A stretch of DNA of 64,000 bases, from the NCBI GenBank assembly GCA_002363865.1, contig DEWY01000006.1, positions 1 through 64,000 on the forward strand. The letters run 5' to 3'. Every line of letters begins with the position of its first letter. The first letter of the stretch is position 1. The DNA is from Caulobacteraceae bacterium UBA3198 (lineage in GTDB: Bacteria; Pseudomonadota; Alphaproteobacteria; Caulobacterales; Caulobacteraceae). The notes beneath the pieces are model-generated. The model searched no databases and was not told the DNA's origin. It worked only from the letters and a program-made list of their open reading frames with translations. Below, piece after piece: positions 7,960-16,064 of this stretch. The position numbers were made by a program, and so were the translations under genes.

Positions 7960-8853
7960 GTGCCTGAGCTTGTCCACCTGCCGGCTGACGCTCCATCTGG
8001 CGCCATGGCCGAAATCCTCGATCGCGACGGGGCCCTGATCCTCGATGGCGTCCTCAACCCTGGGGCGGTGGGCGAAATGGTCGCCGAGCTCGCGCCCTAT
8101 GTGGCGGCCACGCCGGAGGGACGCGACGGCTTCACCGGGGTCAGAACCACGCGGACCGGCGCCCTCGTGGCCCGGTCGCCGGCGGTGCGCGAGGCGGTGA
8201 CCGATCCCCGCATCGCGCGTCTTTGCGAGCATCTGCTGAAGGCCAATTGCGAGCGCTGGCAGCTGCACCTGACCCAGCTGATCCGGATCATGCCGGGCCA
8301 GGGGGCGCAGCCGATCCACAGGGACCGCTGGGCCTGGGGGACGCATCTGAAGGGCATCGAGCCGCAGCTGAACACCATCTGGGCCCTGACCGACTTCACC
8401 GCCGAGAACGGGGCGACCCAGGTGGTCCCCGGCTCCAGCGACTGGCCCGACGACCGCAAGGCCGAGCCCCACGAGATCACCCAGGCGGTGATGAAGGCGG
8501 GGTCTGTGCTGGTCTATACCGGCAGCGTCTTCCATGGCGGCGGCGCCAACCGCAGCGACCAGGACCGCTGGGGCCTGAACCTGACCTACGCGCTCGGCTG
8601 GCTGCGGCAGGAGGAGAACCAGTATCTGGCCTGCCCGCCGGAGATCGCCCGCACACTGTCGCCCGAGTTGCAGGACCTGCTGGGCTACGCCCTCGGGGGC
8701 TATGCGCTGGGCTATTACACCCCGCCCCTGCCGCCCGGCGAAGGCCCCGAGCTCGCGCCTCCCAGCTTCGCCCTGCGGGGCGAGGCCGAGGGGGCGGTCT
8801 TCGGCTCGGCCGAGGACCTGGCGGCCATCGGCGCCCAGGTGCGGGGGAGCTGA
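7960..8853 (+). CDS. Phytanoyl-CoA dioxygenase (PhyH) family protein
   Basis: A predicted non-haem Fe(II)/2-oxoglutarate oxygenase of 297 aa. Iron ligands are the HxD pair His120/Asp122 (PIHRDRW) and His192 (FHGGG); GANRSDQDRW downstream supplies the Arg that would hold 2-oxoglutarate. I prefer the GTG at 7960 with an AGGGAG Shine-Dalgarno; an upstream in-frame ATG at 7885 would add 25 Arg-rich residues. The substrate is unknown. Neighbours give no pathway hint. Confidence 0.82.
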   Translation: MPELVHLPADAPSGAMAEILDRDGALILDGVLNPGAVGEMVAELAPYVAATPEGRDGFTGVRTTRTGALVARSPAVREAVTDPRIARLCEHLLKANCERWQLHLTQLIRIMPGQGAQPIHRDRWAWGTHLKGIEPQLNTIWALTDFTAENGATQVVPGSSDWPDDRKAEPHEITQAVMKAGSVLVYTGSVFHGGGANRSDQDRWGLNLTYALGWLRQEENQYLACPPEIARTLSPELQDLLGYALGGYALGYYTPPLPPGEGPELAPPSFALRGEAEGAVFGSAEDLAAIGAQVRGS

Positions 8854-8921
8854 GGCGGCGGAACGCTGCGGCTCCGGCGCCGTTCGACTGGGACCATTGT
8901 CCCACCCCAAGGAGCCCGCCC

Positions 8922-9410
8922 ATGGCCGATCACGCTGAACTCGAAGCCAAGTTCTGGAAGGCGCTGAAGTCCGACCGCACCCTGATGCTTGGCCTGACCG
9001 ATGTGGAAGAGGGCCACAGCCAGCCCATGACCGCCCAGATCGAAGGTGACGAAGGCGGTCCCATCTGGATCTTCAGCGCCAAGGGCGTCGATCTGGTGCA
9101 GGCGGCCGGCGCCGGCCACCGGGCCATGGCGCACTTCGCGTCGAAGGACCACGAGCTGTTCGCCACCATCCATGGCCGGCTGGTCCCGGACAATGACCGG
9201 GACACGATCGAGCGGCTATGGAACCCCTTCGTGGCGGCCTGGTACGAGGGCGGCAAGGATGATCCCAAGCTGCAACTGCTGCGGTTCGAGCCGGAGCGCG
9301 CCCAGATCTGGCTCAACGAGCACAGCCTGTTCGCCGGCGTGAAGGTGCTGATGGGCCGCGACCCCAAGCAGGACTATGCCGACAAGGTGGGTGAAGTCCG
9401 CCTGAGCTAA
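8922..9410 (+). CDS. Pyridoxamine 5'-phosphate oxidase-like (general stress protein 26-type)
   Basis: A 162-aa FMN-binding split-barrel protein. The core SDRTLMLGLTDVEEGHSQPMTAQIE, then GPIWIFSAKG, HFASKDHELFATIHG, and RLWNPFVAAWYEGGKDDPKLQLLRFEP match the general stress protein 26 branch. Start ATG 8922 follows AAGGAG. Likely cytosolic flavin redox or flavin binding; the specific substrate is unknown. Confidence 0.87.
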   Translation: MADHAELEAKFWKALKSDRTLMLGLTDVEEGHSQPMTAQIEGDEGGPIWIFSAKGVDLVQAAGAGHRAMAHFASKDHELFATIHGRLVPDNDRDTIERLWNPFVAAWYEGGKDDPKLQLLRFEPERAQIWLNEHSLFAGVKVLMGRDPKQDYADKVGEVRLS

Positions 9411-9447
9411 GCTGCGAAAGTCTGGACTTGTGGCTCCTGGTGACCGA

Positions 9448-9996
9448 TCAGGGGCCGCAGGTCCACAGGCCCTGGAACACCCGGCTCGCGCCGTCCGCCC
9501 GCTGATAGGTCAGGGTGGCGGGCCTGGGCGGCGACTCCCCGCCCCCCTCGGCCGGGCCGGTGACCGCGATCACCACGGTCTTGCCCCGCCCAGCGAAGCT
9601 CGCCCCGTCCAGCATGGCGTCGAAGCCGCCGGGGGCGGCGACCCGCTCCACATAGCCCGAAACCTTGACCACACCGAAGGCCGGATCGTCCGACGCGACG
9701 TTCCCCCGTGCGACCAGCAGCAACTGATCATCGCCGCCTGAGAAGCTGCAAGCCAGCTCGCCGGCCAGGGTCTCGGCGGCCAGGTCCTGCGACGTGAGCG
9801 TCTGCAGATCGATGGCCGAACCATCACCGCCCACCGTCTGCCCGTCAGACTCCGGCGGCGCGGGCGGCGGCGTGGCTGGGGCCTCAGGCGCGGACGCAGG
9901 CGGACCTGCGACCTCCCCCGGCTCGGGCGAACAGGCGGCCAGGGCCAGGATGGCCATGAAGGGTGAGAGGCGCGTGGCGCGGAGGGACCAGGTCAT
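9448..9996 (-). CDS. Envelope lipoprotein with Pro/Ala-rich linker
   Basis: A 182-aa protein with a signal peptide and lipobox LAAC-S at about residues 17-20. A Pro/Ala-rich linker follows (about 25-50), then a small domain with SFSGGDDQLLLVARG and VVKVSGYVERV. The frame could start upstream at 10098, but ATG 9996 places the signal correctly. Not assigned to a named family; probably outer-membrane anchored. Confidence 0.72.
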   Translation of the reverse strand: MTWSLRATRLSPFMAILALAACSPEPGEVAGPPASAPEAPATPPPAPPESDGQTVGGDGSAIDLQTLTSQDLAAETLAGELACSFSGGDDQLLLVARGNVASDDPAFGVVKVSGYVERVAAPGGFDAMLDGASFAGRGKTVVIAVTGPAEGGGESPPRPATLTYQRADGASRVFQGLWTCGP

Positions 9997-10127
9997 CTCG
10001 CCACAAGAGCCCGAGCGTCGTTTGGTTCCAAGGCCGCTCAGAGCGGCGATTGCGCCGGACGTCCATTTGCGGGCAACCTTCACCTGGCGGCGGCGCAAAG
10101 ACCGTCCCGGACCGGGGAGAAGCTCAG

Positions 10128-11405
10128 ATGCCGCGCAAGCCCAACTTCATCGTCATCCTGGCCGACGACCTCGGCTATGGGGACATCGGCTGCGATGGCG
10201 GGACGCTGATCCGGACGCCGCAGCTGGACCGGATGGCTGCCGAGGGCGCGCGGCTGACCGACTTCTACGCCTCGGCCAATGTCTGCACGCCGTCGCGCGC
10301 GGGCCTGCTCACCGGCGGCTACGCCATCCGCCACGGCCTGGCCCGTGAGGTGATCCAACCCGCCGACACCAACGGCCTGCCGCCGGAGGCGCCGACCATT
10401 CCGCGCCTGCTGAAGCCCGACTACGCCACCGCCCTGATCGGCAAGTGGCACCTGGGGCATGTCTCGCCCCACTGGCCGCCGCAGCGCTTCGGCTTCGACC
10501 GCTTCATGGGCCTGCCCTACAGCCACGACATGCGGCCGCTCACCCTCTATGACGGGCAGGGCGAGGCGGAGATGAGCGAGTCCAAGGCCGACTTCGCCAA
10601 GCTGACCGAGCACTTCTTCGAAGAGACCACCGCCTTCGTCGAGGCCCACCGGAATGAGCCCTTCTTCATCCTGCTGGCGCTGACGGCCCCGCACGTCCCC
10701 CTGCGTCCCAATCCCGACGATCCGATGGGTTCGCCGGCCGGCGACTATGGCGAGGTGGTGGAAGAGGTGGACGCCCAGGTCGGCCGCCTGCTGCGCCGAC
10801 TGGAAGACCTCGGCTTGGCGGAGGACACGATGGTGGTCTTCACCTCCGACAACGGTCCGTGGTTCGAGGGCTCGACTGGCCCTTACCGGGACCGCAAGGG
10901 CGGGGCGGCCTGGGAGGGCGGCTATCGCGTGCCCTTCATCGCCTGGCGGCCGGGGACAATCCCTGCTGGGATGGTCTCCGACGCCCTGGCCAGCAATCTT
11001 GATTTGCTGCCGACGCTTGCGGCCATGGCGGGCCTCGAGGCGCCGACCGAGGGGATCGACGGCGCCGACCTGTCAGGGGTGCTGCTGCGCGGGGAGGCCT
11101 CGCCGCACGACCAGGTGATCCTGTTCGACAATCTGCACGTGGCCGCCGTGCGCACCCCGCGCTGGAAATACGTGGCCAGGTCCTACTACCGGACCATGGA
11201 CATCCCGCTGGACCAGCACCGCTACCCGCTGCTGTTCGACCTCACCACCGATCCGGGCGAGACCTATTCCCTGGTGTCCCGCCACCCCGAGGTCGCCGAA
11301 GACATGGCCCGCCGCGTCGCCGAGGCCCGCGCCAAGTACGCCCCCTTCGCCGAGGCCAAGCCGCCGGCGAAAGCGCCGGAGAGCGCTGAGACGTGGAAGG
11401 ACTAG
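10128..11405 (+). CDS. Sulfatase (arylsulfatase-like), apparently without signal peptide
   Basis: A 425-aa alkaline-phosphatase-fold hydrolase. Metal ligands Asp13-Asp14 lie in ILADDLGYGD, and Cys53 in NVCTPSRAGLLTG is the C-x-P-x-R site converted to formylglycine. GKWHLGH and the later SDNGPW motif complete the active site. Most sulfatases are exported, but the sequence begins MPRKPNFIVILADD directly, with no signal; longer upstream readings give no signal either. No maturase gene is nearby. Substrate unknown. Confidence 0.88.
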   Translation: MPRKPNFIVILADDLGYGDIGCDGGTLIRTPQLDRMAAEGARLTDFYASANVCTPSRAGLLTGGYAIRHGLAREVIQPADTNGLPPEAPTIPRLLKPDYATALIGKWHLGHVSPHWPPQRFGFDRFMGLPYSHDMRPLTLYDGQGEAEMSESKADFAKLTEHFFEETTAFVEAHRNEPFFILLALTAPHVPLRPNPDDPMGSPAGDYGEVVEEVDAQVGRLLRRLEDLGLAEDTMVVFTSDNGPWFEGSTGPYRDRKGGAAWEGGYRVPFIAWRPGTIPAGMVSDALASNLDLLPTLAAMAGLEAPTEGIDGADLSGVLLRGEASPHDQVILFDNLHVAAVRTPRWKYVARSYYRTMDIPLDQHRYPLLFDLTTDPGETYSLVSRHPEVAEDMARRVAEARAKYAPFAEAKPPAKAPESAETWKD

Positions 11406-11447
11406 AGAGCGTTCGTCGGCGGCATCACGAAGCGAGTGAACGACATT

Positions 11448-11476
11448 TTGGCAGGCGCATTCATACCTCTTAATCT
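11448..11476 (+). promoter_or_regulatory. Possible promoter of the dGTPase region
   Basis: TTGGCA at 11448-11453 and TAATCT at 11471-11476, 17 bases apart. The -35 is good, the -10 weak. It is the best candidate in the short gap 11406-11530. Confidence 0.3.
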
Positions 11477-11533
11477 CGGTTTACCCGGTCACTCCCGACA
11501 TGTGATAACCCTCGCCCGACCAGGAGATAAATG

Positions 11534-11728
11534 ATGGCTCAAACGACATACGCAAAGCTCGCCAAGAGCGCTAACGCTACAGTCGCCGACCGCCTTCGCT
11601 CACTACGGGGGGAGCCCCAAATTTATAAGAGCTCTCGGGCAGCGAGCTCATCTTTTAAGCTCGAAAAGAGGGCCGATGCTTTATCCCAAGAAGGGCCTGA
11701 CGCGTCGGTCAGGTCAAAACCCAGGTAG
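11534..11728 (+). CDS. Small ORF overlapping the dGTPase start
   Basis: A 64-codon frame (65 from the ATG at 11531) has the best Shine-Dalgarno in the region (AGGAG, 7 bases before ATG 11534). It encodes a basic, soluble peptide with no recognised domain. Its last 53 bases overlap the start of the dGTPase gene in another frame. It may be a real small gene, a coupling leader, or the N-terminus of the dGTPase separated by a frameshift. Confidence 0.4.
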   Translation: MAQTTYAKLAKSANATVADRLRSLRGEPQIYKSSRAASSSFKLEKRADALSQEGPDASVRSKPR

Positions 11729-13145
11729 CGAATCGGGAGACGGCACCTATCGCGGCGACTTCCATCGCGACTACGCGAGGGTGCTACATAGCCCATCCTT
11801 CCGGCGGCTAGCCGGAAAGACGCAGCTCTTTCCGTCTGATGAGAGCGATTTCTTCCGAAATAGGCTGACCCACTCTCTCGAGGTGGCGCAAGTCGCAAGC
11901 TCGGTCGCTCGCCGCATCAATGCGACTAATAGTTACTACAAAAAGAACCCGATCAATGAGCGGTTGTGCGAGTTAGCTGCACTCGCACACGATATCGGAC
12001 ACCCTCCGTTTGGGCACAACGGGGAAGAGGCTCTTCATCATCTTATGAATGGCTCAGGCGGGTTTGAGGGAAACGCTCAAACCCTTCGAATAGTGGCGAG
12101 GATGGAGAAAAAGGAGTTTCTCGGCGACGATCCGCGAACTCTGTTCGATAGAAAGCCAGACGGAACGGTTAACGACAAACGCCTTGGGCTGGATTTAACC
12201 GCTCGCTCCATTGCCGCGATGCTTAAGTATGACAGCTTAATTAGCCCGTCAAAAGCCCCCACAGATGATGTTCAAAAGGGCTACTACTATGATGACTCAG
12301 ATATCATCTCGTTTGTAAAAGAACATGTCGGCGAACCCGCGCCAGGGGTCTACTTCAAGACGATAGAATGTTCGATTATGGATATATCAGACGATATAGC
12401 ATACTCGACTTATGACCTAGAGGACGCATTCAAAGCTGGATTTCTGAATCCATTGCGGATGCTCTCTGCACCATCGTCATTCAAAGACGACGTTGCAGAG
12501 GTTGTTAAGCAAAGAGCAAAGCGCTACTATCCAGAACTCGAAAGCAAGTGGAAAAAATTCTCCGCGTCAGACGTAGACGAAGTTCTGAGAGAAGTTTTTG
12601 TTGAGATTTTGAATCTTGATCAGGAAACGATTGATAGCATATCTGGGGCCGACTTTGTTCGACAGGTAGCCCTAATATCTAGCACCGCGCACTCTGAATC
12701 CAGAATTTGGGCAGAGAACGGGTACTACAGAACCTCTCTAAGCTCATACCTAATTGGTCGCTTCGTAGACGGCGTTCAGGTTCTGACGAAAGGACGCGGA
12801 GACGACCCAACATTCTGGATAGCACGCTTGAATTTCAACGACTTCTTGTGTGTAGAGGTTCTCAAAACATACGCTTACAAGTCGCTAATAATGTCGTCGT
12901 TTCTAAGACCTTCCGAGTATCGAAGCCGAGATATTATCGGCCACATATTTCAGGCCCTTTCAGACGGCGCTGGGACATTGATGATGCCCCAAGACTATCG
13001 CGACATGTGCGATCAAGTCATTGGCACCCCGTATAGAGCACGGGTCATCTGTGATTTCATTGCATCAATGACCGATCGATATTCGATAGAGTTTTATCGC
13101 AGGCTGGCCGGCACCGATCCGCCAAGCATCTTTAAACCTCACTAG
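11676..13145 (+). CDS. dGTPase-like HD-domain dNTP triphosphohydrolase
   Basis: The protein (489 aa) matches Dgt-type enzymes that cut dNTPs to nucleoside and triphosphate. YRGDFHRDYARVLHSPSFRRLAGKTQLF leads to the HD metal site: His66 (RLTHSLEVAQ), His105-Asp106 (ALAHDIGHPPFGH) and Asp239/240 (SDDIAYSTYDLED). The ATG follows GAGGG. Codon use is clearly more A/T-rich than neighbours, with many AAA, ATA and TTT codons, a sign of transfer. Dgt enzymes can restrict phages by depleting dNTPs; whether this one does is inference. Its TAG overlaps the lepA stop within a shared CTAG. Confidence 0.88.
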   Translation: MLYPKKGLTRRSGQNPGSESGDGTYRGDFHRDYARVLHSPSFRRLAGKTQLFPSDESDFFRNRLTHSLEVAQVASSVARRINATNSYYKKNPINERLCELAALAHDIGHPPFGHNGEEALHHLMNGSGGFEGNAQTLRIVARMEKKEFLGDDPRTLFDRKPDGTVNDKRLGLDLTARSIAAMLKYDSLISPSKAPTDDVQKGYYYDDSDIISFVKEHVGEPAPGVYFKTIECSIMDISDDIAYSTYDLEDAFKAGFLNPLRMLSAPSSFKDDVAEVVKQRAKRYYPELESKWKKFSASDVDEVLREVFVEILNLDQETIDSISGADFVRQVALISSTAHSESRIWAENGYYRTSLSSYLIGRFVDGVQVLTKGRGDDPTFWIARLNFNDFLCVEVLKTYAYKSLIMSSFLRPSEYRSRDIIGHIFQALSDGAGTLMMPQDYRDMCDQVIGTPYRARVICDFIASMTDRYSIEFYRRLAGTDPPSIFKPH

Positions 13146-14947
13146 TCGGCGTCCATCTTCAGGGCGGCGATGAAGGCTTCCTGCGGGATTTCGACCTTGC
13201 CGAACTGGCGCATGCGCTTCTTGCCGGCCTTCTGCTTGTCCAGCAGCTTGCGCTTGCGGCTGGCGTCGCCGCCATAGCACTTGGCGGTCACGTCCTTGCG
13301 CAGGGCGCGGATGGTCTCGCGGGCGACGATCCGGCCGCCGATGGCCGCCTGGATCGGGATCTGGAACTGGTGCGGCGGGATCAGGTCCTTCATCCGCTCC
13401 ACCATGGCCCGGCCGCGCATCTCGGCGCGGTTGCGGTGGACCAGCATGGAGAGCGCGTCCACCGGCTCGGCGTTGACCAGGATCGACATCTTGACCAGGT
13501 CGCCCACCCGATACTCCTCGATCTGGTAGTCGAAGGAGGCGTAGCCCTTGGAGATGGATTTCAGGCGGTCATAGAAGTCGAACACCACCTCGTTCAGGGG
13601 CAGGTCGTAGACCACCAGGGCGCGGGAGCCCACATAGGACAGTTCCCGCTGCTCACCGCGGCGGTCCTGGCAGAGCTTGATGATCGAGCCCAGATGCTCG
13701 TCTGGCGTCAGGATGGTGGCCTTGATCCAGGGCTCGGCGATCGTGTCGATGCGCACCGGATCGGGCAGGTCGGCGGGGTTATGGAGCTCGATCTCCTCGC
13801 CATTGGTCAGCTGCACCCGGTAGACCACGCTGGGCGCCGTGGCGATCAGGTCGAGGTCGAACTCGCGGGAGAGCCGCTCCTGGATGATCTCCAGGTGCAG
13901 CAGCCCTAGGAACCCGCAGCGAAAGCCGAAGCCGAGCGCCGCGCTGGTCTCCATCTCATAGGAGAAGCTGGCGTCGTTCAGGCGCAGGCGGCCGATGGCC
14001 GCGCGCAGGTCCTCGAAGTCGTTGGCGTCCACGGGGAACAGGCCGCAGAACACCACCGGCTGGGCCTCGCGGAAGCCGGTCAGGGCCTGGGCGGTGGGGC
14101 GCTTTTCGTCGGTGATGGTGTCGCCGACGGCGGCGTCGGCCACTTCCTTGATCTGGGCGGTGATGAAGCCGATCTCGCCGGGGCCGAGCTCTTCGGTTTC
14201 GGTCTGTTTCGGCAGGAAGACGCCCAGACGGTCCACCTGATAGGTGGAGCCGTTCTGCATCATCTTGACCTTCTGGCCGGCCTTCAGCGCGCCGTCGATC
14301 ACCCGCACCAGGACAATGACGCCCAGATAGGCGTCGTACCAGGCGTCGACCAGCAGGGCCTTGAGCGGCGCATCCCGGTCGCCCTTGGGCGCCGGCAGGC
14401 GGGTGACGATGGCCTCCAGCAGGTCGCCGATGCCGACGCCTGTCTTGGCCGAACACAGGATGGCGTCGCTGGCGTCGATGCCGATGACGTCCTCGATCTG
14501 CTCGCGCACCCGCTCGGGCTCGGCGGCCGGCAGGTCGATCTTGTTCAGGACCGGCACGATCTCGTGGTTGTTGTCGATGGCCTGATAGACATTGGCCAGC
14601 GTCTGCGCCTCTACCCCTTGGCTGGAGTCCACCACCAGGATCGAGCCCTCGCAGGCGGCCAGCGACCGGCTGACCTCATAGGCGAAGTCCACGTGGCCGG
14701 GCGTGTCCATCAGGTTCAGGACATAGGTCTCCCCGTCCTTGGCCTTGTAGTTCAGACGCACGGTCTGGGCCTTGATGGTGATGCCCCGCTCGCGCTCGAT
14801 CTCCATGGAGTCGAGCACCTGCTCCTTCATCTCACGCTGGGTGAGGCCGCCGGTCTCCTGGATGAGCCGGTCGGACAGGGTGGATTTGCCGTGGTCGATG
14901 TGAGCCACGATGGAGAAGTTGCGGATGCGCGAGAGCGGGGTCGACAT
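13142..14947 (-). CDS. lepA: Translation factor LepA (EF4)
   Basis: A ribosome-bound GTPase able to back-translocate or rescue stalled ribosomes. The 601-aa protein has G1 AHIDHGKST (15-23), DTPGHVDF (G3), NKIDLP (G4), EF-G-like domains II, III and V, and the LepA-specific C-terminal domain with GGDASRKRKLLDKQKAGKKRMR. I chose the ATG at 14947, which gives the standard MSTPLSRIRNFSIVAHIDHGKST start; a longer frame to 15049 is Arg/Trp-rich and unsupported. Confidence 0.97.
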   Translation of the reverse strand: MSTPLSRIRNFSIVAHIDHGKSTLSDRLIQETGGLTQREMKEQVLDSMEIERERGITIKAQTVRLNYKAKDGETYVLNLMDTPGHVDFAYEVSRSLAACEGSILVVDSSQGVEAQTLANVYQAIDNNHEIVPVLNKIDLPAAEPERVREQIEDVIGIDASDAILCSAKTGVGIGDLLEAIVTRLPAPKGDRDAPLKALLVDAWYDAYLGVIVLVRVIDGALKAGQKVKMMQNGSTYQVDRLGVFLPKQTETEELGPGEIGFITAQIKEVADAAVGDTITDEKRPTAQALTGFREAQPVVFCGLFPVDANDFEDLRAAIGRLRLNDASFSYEMETSAALGFGFRCGFLGLLHLEIIQERLSREFDLDLIATAPSVVYRVQLTNGEEIELHNPADLPDPVRIDTIAEPWIKATILTPDEHLGSIIKLCQDRRGEQRELSYVGSRALVVYDLPLNEVVFDFYDRLKSISKGYASFDYQIEEYRVGDLVKMSILVNAEPVDALSMLVHRNRAEMRGRAMVERMKDLIPPHQFQIPIQAAIGGRIVARETIRALRKDVTAKCYGGDASRKRKLLDKQKAGKKRMRQFGKVEIPQEAFIAALKMDAD

Positions 14948-14996
14948 GGCCCCGCCTCTAGCACACCTGTGGAATTCCGCGAGGGGTCGAAGGGCC

Positions 14997-15644
14997 TCAG
15001 TCGCCCATGCCCAGCGTCTGGGGCCTGGCGCTGACCTTGGCCACCACATGGTCCTGATAGGCCGGCCGCGCGCGGAGTCGTTCGTACCAGGCTTCCATAG
15101 CCGGCAGGTCCGGACGCTCCAGGGCCTCAGGAATGCGGAACCAGCGATGGACGACGACGCCCAGGGCGAGGTCGGCGACGGTCAACTGATCGCCCACGAC
15201 GAAGGTCCGGCCCTGTAGCTGAGCGTTGAGCACGGCGAAGGTCTCCGCCGCTGCGGCGATGGTCCGGGCCATTTCGTCCGCGTCAGGCTCCGCACGCCGA
15301 TAGGCCGCGCGCACAGGACCGATCACCCGCCCGGGCGCCGCAGACCAGTCCATCCAGGCCTGCGCCTGCCAGCGCACCGCCTCGTCCACCGGCCAAAGCC
15401 CCGCCTCCGGGCAGGTGGTGGCCAGCCAGCGGATGATGGTGTTGGACTCCCAAAGGCTGAAACCGTCCTCGCGCGTGATCGCAGGAATGCGTCCATGCGG
15501 GCTGATGGCGCGATAGGCCGGGTCGTCCCCGCCCCCGAACCGCCCGCCCCAGTCGAGCCGCCGATGGGGGACACCGGCCTCGCCCAGCGCCCACATCACC
15601 CGCGCCGTCGCCGACGACTCCGCCCGCCCCCAGACCGTCAGCAT
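14997..15644 (-). CDS. Glutathione S-transferase family protein (copy 1)
   Basis: A 215-aa GST. The N-terminal thioredoxin fold starts MLTVWGRAESSATARVMWALGEAG; SPHGRIPAI holds the cis-Pro, and WESNTIIRWLA corresponds to the glutathione-contacting ES motif. The C-terminal helical domain has DQLTVADLALGVVVHRW. The ATG at 15644 has AGGAGG upstream. The Ser-rich active-site loop (ESSATARV) suggests a Ser-type enzyme. Substrate unknown. Confidence 0.88.
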   Translation of the reverse strand: MLTVWGRAESSATARVMWALGEAGVPHRRLDWGGRFGGGDDPAYRAISPHGRIPAITREDGFSLWESNTIIRWLATTCPEAGLWPVDEAVRWQAQAWMDWSAAPGRVIGPVRAAYRRAEPDADEMARTIAAAAETFAVLNAQLQGRTFVVGDQLTVADLALGVVVHRWFRIPEALERPDLPAMEAWYERLRARPAYQDHVVAKVSARPQTLGMGD

Positions 15645-16064
15645 CGCGTCCTCCTGGCATCCGCCGCAGCCAGCCATACGGGCATCCTGCGACATGGGCT
15701 TGGCCGAGTGATCGTCCCCAGATCGACAAGGGCCAATCCTGTTGGCCCCGGCGCCCGATGCGGACGAGATAGTGATCATCTGGCGCGACGTCGGCAGGCC
15801 GCTCGTCGCTGCGCCAGGCCGCCGCGGCTTCGGGCCACGACAGCTCGAACAGGGGGGTGGCCGGCGAGTTGATTGGTCGTCGCCGCTCAGCCGGCCGCTG
15901 CATCTGGGAAACGACATCGTCTGCATCGGCGCGCTGGCCTGACGCCTCCGCCTCGCCTGGCGCGCTCAAACGTCGCATCAAGCGGGCCGAATAGGTCGCC
16001 AGACGTTAAGAGTCGCCTATGAGTCCTGCGGCTAAGCCCTCATTTCAGGAGGCTTAGGCCACGC
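15645..16064. other. 420-base spacer, one open frame of doubtful status
   Basis: No gene can be firmly supported. On the minus strand a frame starting at 15981 stays open across the whole spacer and on into the GST gene. Its first 112 residues include LFELSWPEAAAAWRSDERP and YLVRIGRRGQQDWPLSIWG, less Arg/Pro-biased than ordinary shadows. I do not recognise them, and the frame may be a decayed or short unknown gene. The promoter of the kinase gene at 16065 must also lie here. Confidence 0.35.
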
